Positions 9,207 to 21,060 of a stretch of 64,000 nucleotides of DNA are shown here, piece by piece. This stretch comes from Deltaproteobacteria bacterium. Its GTDB lineage: Bacteria > Myxococcota_A > UBA796 > SXON01. The notes under the pieces are model-generated. The model ran no database searches and had not been told where the DNA came from. It worked only from the letters and a program-made list of their open reading frames with translations. The position numbers were made by a program, and so were the translations under genes. The stretch lies in NCBI GenBank assembly GCA_947490345.1, contig CANLGL010000018.1, positions 1 through 64,000 of the forward strand. The letters run 5' to 3'. Numbering within the stretch: position 1 is the first letter of the stretch; the number at the start of each line of letters is the position of its first letter.

Positions 9207-10025
9207 ATGCCTAATTTCCGGGTCAGCACGGCCACCGGCCGCCATGTCGAGGTCGAGGCGCCCAATTGGCTGGTCGCGCTGGGCAACGGCCTCGGTTCGC
9301 TCGGGGAGACGGCGTCGCCAGACCGCCTCGCGTGCGAGCGGCTGATGAACGGCACGGTGCTCATCCGCGACATGCGCTCCGGCGACGGCTTCGTCGTTCA
9401 GCCCCTCGACGGGGACGCGCACAGTGTCCCGCTCGAAGAAGACGAGCCGATGGAGATGGGTCCGACGCTCGCGCCGGAAGACTTCGAGGAGGATCTCCAC
9501 GACCTCGACAGCGACGCGCTCATCCCCCTGGAGCTGGTGCGCGACACCCTCGCGTCGATCGAAAGGGCGATGGACCCCGACGCGGCGATGGCGCTCGCGG
9601 TCGGCGCCGCGGTCAAGCTCACTGGCGCGCGCGGCGGCTCGGCGATCGTGCTGGAATCGGCTGGTTTGCGCTTCCGCTACGTGATGGGCGAGCACGCGGC
9701 GCGCTTGCGCGGCATGCGCATCCCGGTGGGCGCCGGCGTCGCGGGCTTCAGCGTGAACACCCACACCTCGCTCATCGTGCTCAACCCCTACGCCGACCCG
9801 CGCTTCTACCGCAACGTCGATCGCCACACTGGCCACCGAACCCGGAGCCTGCTCTGCGTTCCGATGGCCGCCGGCGGCCGCACCTGGGGCTGCTTGGAGT
9901 GTGTGGACTCGGCCCCCGGCTTCACCGACGAGTCCCTGGCCGACGTGGAGCGTCTGGCCGAGGGCGCCGCCGAGCGGATGGCCGTGCTCGCGTCGATTCC
10001 GACTACGAAACCAGGTCGTAGCTGA
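9207..10025 (+). CDS. GAF domain-containing protein
   Basis: 272 residues. An N-terminal module (1-70) of unknown family contains PNFRVSTATGRHVEVEAPNW and ends near VVQPLDGD. An acidic linker follows, then a GAF domain at about 112-265 (IPVGAGVAGFSVNTHTSLIV, and RSLLCVPMAAGGRTWGCLECV). No output domain is attached, so it probably works as a small-molecule or redox sensor that regulates a partner. Its 3' end overlaps the convergent PDZ gene by 23 bp. Confidence 0.85.
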   Translation: MPNFRVSTATGRHVEVEAPNWLVALGNGLGSLGETASPDRLACERLMNGTVLIRDMRSGDGFVVQPLDGDAHSVPLEEDEPMEMGPTLAPEDFEEDLHDLDSDALIPLELVRDTLASIERAMDPDAAMALAVGAAVKLTGARGGSAIVLESAGLRFRYVMGEHAARLRGMRIPVGAGVAGFSVNTHTSLIVLNPYADPRFYRNVDRHTGHRTRSLLCVPMAAGGRTWGCLECVDSAPGFTDESLADVERLAEGAAERMAVLASIPTTKPGRS

Positions 10026-10920
10026 GGGTCATCTGGCGGCCCTTGCGGGTCAGCACCACTTCGATGTGCGTCTGTTTCCGGAGCTTGAAGTAGGCGGCGA
10101 GCGCCCCGAAGAGGTCGTGCACCTCGATGCCGTTGACACTCTTGACGATGTCGCCGCTGCGGAAGCCGGCCTCGCGGAGGATGCTGTCCTTCTTCACGCC
10201 GACGCGGAAGCCGCGGAGCTTGCCGTCGGTGTCCCGATGGGCGCGGACCGAGCCGAGCTTCATCAGCTCGCCGAGGTTTTTCGCGTAGAAGTCGACGACC
10301 TTGCGCTCCACGGCCCAACTGCTCCGCGAGGTGCGGAGCACGCCGTCGTCCGGGTCGAGGTCACGCAGCTCGAAGGCGCCGCGACCGGCGCGGAGGGGGC
10401 TGCGGCCCTGCTTGTGGCGGCGGGGCGGCTGGACGGCGGCGACGGCCTCGGCCTGCCCGTCGGGGACCACCTCGACGGGGGTGGGGGTGCCATCTTCAGC
10501 AACGACGGGCTCGTCCTCGGCGACGGCAGGGGCGTCCTCGACGGGGGCCTCCTCAACGACCGCGGGAACCTCCTCGACGACGACGGGGGCAGCTTCGACA
10601 ACCGGCGCTGCTTCGACAACCGACGCCACCTTCACCACGGGAGGCGCCTCCACAACCGGCGCCGCCTGGGCGACGACCGCCACTTCGTCGGTGATGATGC
10701 CGATGGCGACGAGCGTCGCGGCGGCCTCACCGAAGTCGATGTCGTCCGCCGCCCGCGCCAGGTAGGCGTCGAGCGACTCGCTGTCCCCCGCTTCGGCGAC
10801 CTCGGCGCCGCCCGCACTTCCGAAGGCGGGGAGCACCGATTGCGCGACGAGGAGCGCCACCACCGCGCCATGGGCGGCGAGGCTGGCGACAACGGGGGTG
10901 ACGCGGCGCAGGACAGACAT
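10003..10920 (-). CDS. Single-pass PDZ protein (GspC/TonB-like architecture)
   Basis: 305 residues. A cytoplasmic stub MSVLRRVTP precedes one transmembrane helix (about 8-32). A long Pro/Val/Glu/Ala-rich stretch of repeated VVEAPPV/VVEAAPV units (about 85-165) looks suited to spanning the periplasm. A C-terminal PDZ domain closes it (about 225-303: REAGFRSGDIVKSVNGIEV). The arrangement resembles GspC of type II secretion or TonB-like proteins. No other gsp or ton genes are in the window, so the system is not established. Confidence 0.75.
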   Translation of the reverse strand: MSVLRRVTPVVASLAAHGAVVALLVAQSVLPAFGSAGGAEVAEAGDSESLDAYLARAADDIDFGEAAATLVAIGIITDEVAVVAQAAPVVEAPPVVKVASVVEAAPVVEAAPVVVEEVPAVVEEAPVEDAPAVAEDEPVVAEDGTPTPVEVVPDGQAEAVAAVQPPRRHKQGRSPLRAGRGAFELRDLDPDDGVLRTSRSSWAVERKVVDFYAKNLGELMKLGSVRAHRDTDGKLRGFRVGVKKDSILREAGFRSGDIVKSVNGIEVHDLFGALAAYFKLRKQTHIEVVLTRKGRQMTLSYDLVS

Positions 10921-10981
10921 CGGGGGGCCTCAGGGAGACAACGCCCGACCGACCGCGCCCATTCGACGGAATCGCGTGCGG

Positions 10982-11800
10982 CTACGTCCCTCGCCAATCA
11001 AAAAACCCACGCCCGTCCACATCCGGCTGGCAGCGCGGGCAGAAGTAGGCGTCGTGACCGTGGATCCCCGCGACCCGGAGCGTGGTGGCGCAGCGATCGC
11101 AGGGCTGGCCCTTCCGGCCGCGCACGTGGAGGAAATCGCGAATCTTCTCGTGCAGCGGCGGCGCCCGCGCGGCGATGGTGTCCCGCGCGTGCGCCAACAC
11201 CGCCACGATGGCGTCGTGGAGCGCGTCCAGCTCAGCGGGCATCAACCGACTGACGAGGCGCTTGGGATGCTGCTGCGCCGCGTACAACACCTCGTCGGCG
11301 TAGGCGTTGCCCATCGAGTCGAGCGCCGTCTTGTCCATCAGGAAGACCTTGAGTTGCTCACGGCGACCCTTGGCCAGGGCGCGGAATCGCTCGCGGGTGA
11401 ACGCCGCCTCCAGCACGTCCACACCGCCCTCGGCCAGGCCCGCGACGGCCACGCCGGGCGCGGTCCACCACACCTTCCCCATCTGGACGTCGTCGCGATA
11501 GCGCAGCACCCGCCCATCCGAAAGCACCAAGCGGACCGCCACGTCCGCAGGGTCCTTCGCCGCCGCGTCCACAAGGTCGAAACGCCCTGCCAGCATCGGC
11601 ACCACGACCAGGTGCGCGGCGCCCAACCCGAAATCTACCGCCTGTGCGCGCCTCGAAACCGTCACAAAAGTACCGCGCACCTGTGCGATTCCGCAGCGCA
11701 AAACCACCGGCTTCTTCACCGACGCGTCCACGATCGTGAGGCCAACCAGCGCCTCGCGCAGCCGCGGAACGACGTACTCCAGATCGGGACGTTCCGGCAT
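10982..11800 (-). CDS. Fpg/Nei-family DNA glycosylase with altered catalytic residues
   Basis: 272 residues, the normal Fpg length. The N-terminus MPERPDLEYV keeps Pro2 and Glu3, used for Schiff-base chemistry and protonation. An H2TH region (AYADEVLYAAQQHPKR, about 175-190) and a C4 zinc finger (CDRC to CPRC, about 235-258) are intact. The beta-hairpin Lys of classical Fpg (RAKY) is Gln here (RRAQAV), and the zinc-finger Arg (QRATFYC in E. coli) is His (GHDAYFC). It probably belongs to a divergent subfamily excising other lesions. It stands alone upstream of nrdJ, divergent from it. Confidence 0.85.
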   Translation of the reverse strand: MPERPDLEYVVPRLREALVGLTIVDASVKKPVVLRCGIAQVRGTFVTVSRRAQAVDFGLGAAHLVVVPMLAGRFDLVDAAAKDPADVAVRLVLSDGRVLRYRDDVQMGKVWWTAPGVAVAGLAEGGVDVLEAAFTRERFRALAKGRREQLKVFLMDKTALDSMGNAYADEVLYAAQQHPKRLVSRLMPAELDALHDAIVAVLAHARDTIAARAPPLHEKIRDFLHVRGRKGQPCDRCATTLRVAGIHGHDAYFCPRCQPDVDGRGFFDWRGT

Positions 11801-12151
11801 AGGTAGCGACTAATCCGGCAACGACACGAGCGCACCCGAGGCCACCGCGATGCGCCGCGGTCCCGGCCTGACGAGACGCCCGGTCACGGCGCATCGCCCG
11901 CACCCGACCGCTCCCGAGCTTGGAGCTTTTGGACCTCTGCGGGCTTTGGGATTCTTGCGTATGGATAACTCCGCGCCCCCTTATGGAGAACTTATGGACA
12001 CATGATGTAGTGGGTACCCTCTACAAAAACCCCTACATGTTGTGGGTGGATCTCTTGACGTGGCGAGAGTGGTTCACTACGATTCAGGCACGGGTCGCCC
12101 CGTTGGGCACCGCCCACCCCCGACGCGCAGCTCTTGTGGAGTCAATAGCCC
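11801..12151. promoter_or_regulatory. Fpg-nrdJ divergent intergenic region with phased TATGGA boxes
   Basis: This 351-bp gap has no convincing gene. It holds three same-strand repeats of the 9-mer type TATGGAnAm at 11960-11968, 11982-11990 and 11993-12001, spaced 22 and 11 bp, i.e. two and one helical turns. Read in reverse they are TTATCCATA, TTCTCCATA and GTGTCCATA, matching the DnaA-box-like sites in the dnaA-dnaN gap. The promoter listed separately follows about 55 bp downstream. I did not see a cobalamin riboswitch. Confidence 0.5.
12055..12083 (+). promoter_or_regulatory. Candidate sigma70-type promoter of nrdJ
   Basis: TTGACG at 12055-12060 and TACGAT at 12078-12083 with a 17-bp spacer; it predicts initiation near 12090 and a leader of about 60 nt before the nrdJ ATG at 12152. 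The phased TATGGA boxes lie just upstream of the -35, where an activator or repressor could act. Confidence 0.6.
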
Positions 12152-15781
<3,630 letters not shown>

Positions 15782-15793
15782 GGGGGGGCCCCC

Positions 15794-16702
15794 CTACTCC
15801 ACCAAATGCAACGCCGTCCGATTCCGCCCCTGCGCTTTCGCCCGGTGGGTGGCCTTGCTGGCCGCGTCGACGAACGAATCCGCATGGGAAAACGTGCCGT
15901 CGATCGTCGCGACGCCCATGCTGACGGTCACCTTGATGGGGTCGGCGCCCAGCATCATCGGGAAGTCTGCCACCGCCTGACGAAGGCGCTCGCTGACGAC
16001 CAGGGCACCTTCGACGCTGGTTTCGGGCAGGATGATCGAGAACTCATCGCCGCCCAGCCGTGCGCTCATGTCGCAAAGACGGAGGTTGTCACGGAGGATG
16101 CGCCCGATCTGTCTCAGGACGAGATCGCCGATGCGTTCGCCGTGGGTCTCGTTGACCCTCGACAGGTGATCGACGTTCATGTGCACGATCGATAGCGGAC
16201 GCGTGTAACGACGGGAGCGCTCGAACTCGCGACGCAGCGCGCGTTCGAAGACCTCGGCGTTGTTCATCGCCGTCAGCGGGTCGGTCGTGGCCCGCTGGAC
16301 AAGGCGGCGCTGCGCGGCCACCTCCTCCTCGATGCGTAGCGAGTAGCCGAACAGGGTGCTCCCGATCAGCAGCTTGTCGCGCTCGTAGATGCGCACGGGC
16401 TCCTCGACACGTTGGCCGTTGACCCACGAGCCGTTGGTGCTGCCGAGGTCTTCCAACCACACTTCCGGCGCGTCCTCCGGCGTCGACGCGTTCATCCATT
16501 GCAGGCGCGCGTGGCGCCGCGAGGCCTTGGCGTCAGCCAGCGCCACATCACAGACCAGATCGCGGCCGAAGACCATGGGTTTTTCGCCCAGGATCCACGC
16601 CCGGTTGGTCTCCTCACCTTCGATCATCGTGACGACTGGCATCGGCAAAGACGGCTTACCCGGCACGAAGAGCCCAGGCGAGGTGGGAGCAGAGTTCAGC
16701 AT
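15794..16702 (-). CDS. FHA-GGDEF diguanylate cyclase
   Basis: 302 residues. The N-terminal FHA domain spans about 25-125 (VFGRDLVCDV, SRRHARL, GSTNGSWVNG). A GGDEF domain spans about 138-298, with intact active site GGDEF at 217-221 and the inhibitory I-site RLCD at 208-211, exactly five residues before it, so product feedback is expected. It should make cyclic di-GMP when recruited to a phosphothreonine partner. No membrane segment is present. It is convergent with nrdJ, 12 bp apart, and monocistronic. Confidence 0.95.
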   Translation of the reverse strand: MLNSAPTSPGLFVPGKPSLPMPVVTMIEGEETNRAWILGEKPMVFGRDLVCDVALADAKASRRHARLQWMNASTPEDAPEVWLEDLGSTNGSWVNGQRVEEPVRIYERDKLLIGSTLFGYSLRIEEEVAAQRRLVQRATTDPLTAMNNAEVFERALRREFERSRRYTRPLSIVHMNVDHLSRVNETHGERIGDLVLRQIGRILRDNLRLCDMSARLGGDEFSIILPETSVEGALVVSERLRQAVADFPMMLGADPIKVTVSMGVATIDGTFSHADSFVDAASKATHRAKAQGRNRTALHLVE

Positions 16703-16756
16703 AGGAGAGCGTACTCACCCCGCGTATCGGTCGGCCCGCCCACACCTTGATGCCGA

Positions 16757-17452
16757 TCAGCGCGGCTTGCTACCGTCGGCGCAAAGCACGCGTACATGCA
16801 GGTGATCGTGGTGCCCGGGCGCGTGGCGGATGACGCCAGACTTGGACCAGGCATCCTCGCCGACGAAGACCTGGTCGGCCTCTTCGTCGGTCAAAAGTCC
16901 GGCGCGCAGCGCGTACGCCCGCAACCGCGAGATGTGCGCGCGATCGAGGAGGATCATGTCGACCCGCCCGCTGTCGATCATCGTGGCGATGAACGCCCAG
17001 TTGGCCTCGACATCAAAGTCGGCGCCAGGATTGTCGAACTGATGCTGGGCCTGCTTGCCGCCAGTCTTGAACAGACCGACGTCGGCATCGACGCCGCCCC
17101 GGTGCGACTTGTGCCCGTACAGAGCGCCACCGTGGGGGGCCGAAATCTCGCCCACGGCGATCGGATCGGCCTCGGGCATGAGCCAGTGCATGTGCGCGGC
17201 GGAGTCGACGAGCAAATCGACCATCTCGCGGGTGCCCCACGCGTGAGGGGCCTGCATGCGCGCATAAAAAAGTGGCAGGTCCGGGAGCAGGACGCCATCA
17301 TGAAGGAGGTCATCCGTACAGCCGACGACCCCGGTGTCCGCCGGACCGCCCGATTCGAGCACTGCAACGTCGCCCTCCATGGTCGGGCCATATTCGGCCG
17401 CGAACGCAGAGAGAATGAAAAGCAGCGGCAAAATCAAGAGCGGGTCTCCCAA
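16757..17452 (-). CDS. MepA-like penicillin-insensitive murein endopeptidase (peptidase M74)
   Basis: 231 residues. Signal segment LLILPLLFILSAFA (about 5-18) precedes a periplasmic domain. Zinc-ligand motifs of the LAS/M74 group are present: GHKSHRGGVDADVG with His117 and Asp124, and HHDHLHVR with His217/His219. It should cleave D-Ala-mDAP cross-bridges in peptidoglycan. It is shorter than E. coli MepA and has a linker with Thr/Gly/Asp after the signal, as in other exported proteins here. Monocistronic by position. Confidence 0.85.
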   Translation of the reverse strand: MGDPLLILPLLFILSAFAAEYGPTMEGDVAVLESGGPADTGVVGCTDDLLHDGVLLPDLPLFYARMQAPHAWGTREMVDLLVDSAAHMHWLMPEADPIAVGEISAPHGGALYGHKSHRGGVDADVGLFKTGGKQAQHQFDNPGADFDVEANWAFIATMIDSGRVDMILLDRAHISRLRAYALRAGLLTDEEADQVFVGEDAWSKSGVIRHAPGHHDHLHVRVLCADGSKPR

Positions 17453-17555
17453 CCGAGGGCGGACTGTACCAATCTCGACGCGTCCCGTAAAGTGCCGGTG
17501 CGCACTATTTTACGCACCGCGTAGAAACTTGCGCACGATCCCCGCCGAAGGTGGA

Positions 17556-18701
17556 TCACTGTCGATCGCAACTTGACGTGTCCACGGTTTCGCAGTTGTT
17601 GAGCGCGCCGAGTCGCGCGAGCGCACGATCGACCTGCCTCTCGTCGGCTACGCCCCAGCGCCGCTCGATCCTCAGCACCTTCCCCGCACGGCGCCCCTCG
17701 ACCCGCGCGGTGAGCGTTCCACCGAGCAAGAGCGGACAGACGTAGTAGCCCCATCGGCGCTGGGCGGCGGGCTTGTAGACCTCCCAAAGGTAGTCGAAGT
17801 CGAACGCGTCGCGGAGCAGCCTGCGATCCCAGACCAGCGGATCGAGGGGGCCGAGCACCGCGGCCACGCCCTGCACCGCGCCGAGCACCGCCGTGACGTC
17901 GCGCGCGAGGTCCTCCGGCCGCACCAGGTACGGCCGCCCCCCCACGCGCACCTCCGCAAGTTGCCCCGCCGCCATCAAGCGCTCGACGGTGCCGTCCGTC
18001 CGCGCCGACGCGAGCATCGACCACTGCGGCCCCCCCGCCCGCGACAGCAGCCCCGCGGTGCGCACCCGCGCAAGCACCATCGTCTCGGCGAAGGGCTCCG
18101 CCGGCGGGGGGGCCATCGCTGCCGCTGACAGCACGCGCTCCGGCACATCGTAGAGCCGTCGCCCTCGGCCATCGCGACCAGAGACGACCACCGCGCACCG
18201 CGTCCAGAGCACTTCGAGCGCCAGCGCTTCGAGCCGCCCGGTGCCGGACCACCCCGACCAGTCCATCGGCTCGACGCGGCCGCGCCCGGACAACTCCTGA
18301 CTCGCGAGCGGGCCGCGTTCGGCCACCTCGGCAAGCACGTCGGCGAGGACCTCGTCGGGCACCTTCCGCATCCGCTCGCTGTTGCGCCACCAGGGTGTCT
18401 CCACCGCCTGGGCGCGGTAGTGCGCGAAGTGTCGGGCGTGGATGACGCATCGCTCCTTCGCGAAGTGTTCGAAGCTGCGGCCCCGGAGGTGGGTGTGGAC
18501 GTCGCCCCGGCGGACACCGTCCACCCGGGCGCCGACGACCAGATCGGCATTGCAGCCGACGCGGTCAATGGGGTCGAGCTGAATCCACTCCAACGCGTCG
18601 AGCACCGCCTGCACGCCAGCGGGACCGTCGGGCCAGCTCCGATCGAAGCCCGCGGCGTGCAGCAGCACCGCGCGGGCGTGGGTGGGCGTCAGGTCGACCA
18701 T
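17556..18701 (-). CDS. YcaQ-like winged-helix DNA glycosylase
   Basis: 381 residues from ATG 18701, chosen because MVDLTPTHARAVLLHAAGF aligns with the family start; a reading to 18755 adds an unconserved extension overlapping the divergent gene. The family block WIQLDPIDRVGCNADLV (about 42-58) carries the Gln-x-Asp catalytic motif of the AlkX/YcaQ (HTH_42) group. Later family blocks include PLDPLVWDRRLLRDAFDFDY and YYVCPLLLGGTLTARV. Family members unhook interstrand crosslinks and bulky N7-alkyl lesions. It ends about 100 bp before the MepA-like gene. Confidence 0.85.
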   Translation of the reverse strand: MVDLTPTHARAVLLHAAGFDRSWPDGPAGVQAVLDALEWIQLDPIDRVGCNADLVVGARVDGVRRGDVHTHLRGRSFEHFAKERCVIHARHFAHYRAQAVETPWWRNSERMRKVPDEVLADVLAEVAERGPLASQELSGRGRVEPMDWSGWSGTGRLEALALEVLWTRCAVVVSGRDGRGRRLYDVPERVLSAAAMAPPPAEPFAETMVLARVRTAGLLSRAGGPQWSMLASARTDGTVERLMAAGQLAEVRVGGRPYLVRPEDLARDVTAVLGAVQGVAAVLGPLDPLVWDRRLLRDAFDFDYLWEVYKPAAQRRWGYYVCPLLLGGTLTARVEGRRAGKVLRIERRWGVADERQVDRALARLGALNNCETVDTSSCDRQ

Positions 18702-18723
18702 GCCTCGCGGGTTATCCGACCCC

Positions 18724-19344
18724 ATGGAAACGCCGGCCGCGATCGTGCTCCTCATCGGCGTCGACGCCGCGTGGACGCCCTACCCGGAGCTGTCCTTCGT
18801 CCCCGAGACCGTCTGCACGACCACCAGTGCTACCGAGCTCGACCCGCTGGACGAAGACTTCGGCACCAACGAGACCACGACGTGCGTGACGGCGGAAGGG
18901 TGGGACGACGCGCCGGCCGACGTCGGAAGCGCCTTCCCAGCGTTGGCGCTTGGACTCTCGGTCGAGCGTGATCGGGTCCGCCTGACCGCGCTCTTCACCG
19001 TGGGCCCCACCCTGGCCAACACCTACGCCACCGACGTCCGCGAGCTGACGCCCGACCTGGCGCTGGGCGGGCAGCTGGTGCTCGAAGGCGTGATCGTGAA
19101 CAAGAAATTCAGCTTTGCCGCCGGCGGCATCGGCACCCTGCGCGGGTTCGGGGCGCATGGCACCCACGACGATTCCGGGGACACGCGCCTGTCCTCCGAC
19201 GCGCTCCTGGCGGGGGGCCCTGCGTTGTCGCTGGGCTGGAACGAGCCCAGGTTGCTGTTCCGTGGATACGGCGTGTACACCACCGCGGGGGAGTTTGGCG
19301 CGGGCGGCACATTGACGTGGTCGCCGGTGTTGTTCGCGAAGTGA
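18724..19344 (+). CDS. Exported beta-barrel-like hypothetical protein
   Basis: 206 residues from ATG 18724 (METPAAIVLLIGVDAAWTP), preferred over GTG/ATG codons further up that overlap the YcaQ-like gene. A short hydrophobic N-terminus is followed by a Thr-rich, two-Cys segment, then alternating hydrophobic/polar strands (LALGLSVERDRVRLTALFTV, PALSLGWNEPRLLFRGYGVY) that suggest an outer-membrane barrel. No family is recognised. The upstream gap to the divergent start at 18701 is only 22 bp. Confidence 0.55.
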   Translation: METPAAIVLLIGVDAAWTPYPELSFVPETVCTTTSATELDPLDEDFGTNETTTCVTAEGWDDAPADVGSAFPALALGLSVERDRVRLTALFTVGPTLANTYATDVRELTPDLALGGQLVLEGVIVNKKFSFAAGGIGTLRGFGAHGTHDDSGDTRLSSDALLAGGPALSLGWNEPRLLFRGYGVYTTAGEFGAGGTLTWSPVLFAK

Positions 19345-19356
19345 GCGGCGAAGCAC

Positions 19357-20607
19357 CTACAACAAGCGGCTGATCGGCACCGCCCAGACCGGTTGCTCGG
19401 GGTGAAGCCGCTCGATCCGATCCCCCTGCGTCACAACCAGCGCCCCGCGCCATCGCTCCCCGAGCGCCGCCCCCACGGCCATGCTGTTTCGCGCGTCGGC
19501 GACCGTGGCCTTCGCGCGAGCCTTGACCTCGATCGTGAGCACGCCGCTCGGCGTCTCGAGAAGCAGGTCCACCTCCATGCCCGAGCGCGTCCGGTAGAAG
19601 GAGAGGCCCACATCCTGGCCCGCGCTCTTCGCCCACTTGTGGATCTCGGTGACGACGAGCGTCTCGAACCACGCCCCGCCGCCGGGAGCCTGGCCGGTCA
19701 CCGCCCGTAGCATTCCCAAGTCGGCAGCGTAGAGCTTGGGCGTCTTGATCACGGCGCTGGTCAGGTTGGTGGTCCAGGGCGGCAAGGAGATCACCTGAAA
19801 GGAGAGGTCAAGGTATTCCAGGTACTTCCGAGTGGTCGCCACGGGGAGCGCCGCGTCGCGGGCGAGTTCACTGTAGGAGAGGATCTGCCCACTCCTGAGG
19901 AATACCAGCGCTTGGAGACGCCGGAACGGGAGGAGGTCGTTGACCCGACCGATGTCCGCGAGGTCGCGCTCCAGCCACGTCTGCTGGTACGAGCGCAGCC
20001 ACTCGCGACGATCGTTGTCGTCCAGCCGGAGCAGCTCCGGGTATCCTCCCCACGTTGCCACGTGATCGACCGCCATCCGCGAGAGCGCGTCCGCCTCGCC
20101 GAAGCGCACCTCCGGCTCCGCCTCGAGCAGCTCGTTGATGGGGCGACCGAGTAGCGCCTCCAGTAGTGGAGGACGAAGCGGCCGACCGAGGGCGCTTCCG
20201 ACCTCGCTGACGCACAGCGGCCACAACTCGTACACGAATGCGCGGCCCGCCAACGACTCTCGCACGCGGTCCAGAAGGAGAAACCGCGACGAGCCGAGCA
20301 GCACCGAGAACGAGATGTCTCCGGCGTCATAGGCATACTTCACCTTCTCGAAGACCTCGGGCTCCTTCTGCGCTTCGTCGAGCACCGCGTTCCCGACGAC
20401 CCGGGCCCAGTTCGCGGTGCGCGTACCGCGGAGCTCCCCCCGGATTTCGATGGCGTCCAGGTTCAGGTAGCGCAGCTCCGGCCACTTCTGCCGCGCGAGC
20501 GTCGTCTTCCCGGTCTGGCGGGGGCCGGTGATGACGACGAGGCGCCGCCGGTCCGAACCGGGAATTCGTCCGCCAAGAATGCGATCGGCCTGTTGAATCA
20601 TCTGCAT
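19357..20607 (-). CDS. AAA_14/DUF4143 ATPase
   Basis: 416 residues. The AAA domain carries Walker A GPRQTGKTT (about 28-36) and the Walker-B-like VLDEAQKEP; sensor-like SVLLGSSRFLLLDRV follows at about 100-114. The C-terminal DUF4143 domain (about 190-390) has the family's winged-helix (ELARDAALPVATTRKYLEYL) and a nuclease-like end (DLLLETPSGVLTIEVKA). Such ATPases are widespread, patchily distributed and often linked to toxin-antitoxin or defence loci, with unclear function. Here a VapBC relic lies immediately upstream and an adenine methyltransferase beyond it. Confidence 0.9.
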   Translation of the reverse strand: MQMIQQADRILGGRIPGSDRRRLVVITGPRQTGKTTLARQKWPELRYLNLDAIEIRGELRGTRTANWARVVGNAVLDEAQKEPEVFEKVKYAYDAGDISFSVLLGSSRFLLLDRVRESLAGRAFVYELWPLCVSEVGSALGRPLRPPLLEALLGRPINELLEAEPEVRFGEADALSRMAVDHVATWGGYPELLRLDDNDRREWLRSYQQTWLERDLADIGRVNDLLPFRRLQALVFLRSGQILSYSELARDAALPVATTRKYLEYLDLSFQVISLPPWTTNLTSAVIKTPKLYAADLGMLRAVTGQAPGGGAWFETLVVTEIHKWAKSAGQDVGLSFYRTRSGMEVDLLLETPSGVLTIEVKARAKATVADARNSMAVGAALGERWRGALVVTQGDRIERLHPEQPVWAVPISRLL

Positions 20608-20691
20608 GTTTGATGAATTTACAGGCTATCTGGTGCGGCGTCCACCCGACCCGCGACGTCGACGCGGCCGCGCGCCGCCGCCGACCCGCGT

Positions 20692-20823
20692 ATGCAACGT
20701 CTCGTCGACGCGGGTCACGTGTCTCCCCGAGCGGCCGAACCGCCCGCGCTGGTGCGCGTCGCGGGCGGAATTCCCCTTGACGCGCTGCTCGCGGACCTCG
20801 CCGCCGACCGCGAGGACCGGTGA
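20692..20823 (+). pseudogene. Antitoxin C-terminal remnant (VapB/Phd-like)
   Basis: 43 codons from ATG 20692: QRLVDAGHVSPRAAEPP then LVRVAGGIPLDALLADLAAD and REDR. This resembles the toxin-binding tail of VapB/Phd-type antitoxins (R-LV-x-x-G-x-x-x-P-A, later ADREDR). The DNA-binding N-terminal half is missing; sequence upstream carries the divergent ATPase start instead. Its TGA overlaps the GTG of the toxin remnant (GGTGACC), the usual coupling for TA pairs. Confidence 0.6.
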
Positions 20824-20978
20824 CCTACGTCGACACCTCGGTCCGGACCTTGGACGCGCTGCACCTCGCCGCCGCCGACTTCCTCCGCTGTCAGGGCTTC
20901 GTGCTCGAGTTCGCCTGCTACGACCGGCGCCTGGCCAGTGCCGCGGCCGCGATGGGACTTGCGCTCGCCACGATATGA
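20820..20978 (+). pseudogene. VapC-type PIN toxin with its core deleted
   Basis: 52 codons from GTG 20820. The first eight residues TYVDTSV are the canonical PIN start with the first catalytic Asp. They are joined directly to RTLDALHLAAADFL and FACYDRRLASAAAAMGLALA, the last third of VapC with its closing Asp. Roughly 70-80 central residues holding the remaining acidic active-site residues are absent in frame. The RNase should be inactive. The start/stop overlap with the antitoxin remnant is retained. Confidence 0.75.
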
Positions 20979-21060
20979 TTCCCTGACGGCAACGCGGAAG
21001 GGATGGAGCGTAGGGCCCCGGCCCGAAGCGAAAGCCCGGCGCCGCACCGCGGCGGCCGCC

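Noticed and set aside
11801-12151. Cobalamin riboswitch or NrdR boxes upstream of nrdJ
   Set aside because: No B12-box core and no paired 16-bp palindromes of the NrdR type were found; the direct TATGGA repeats do not fit either.
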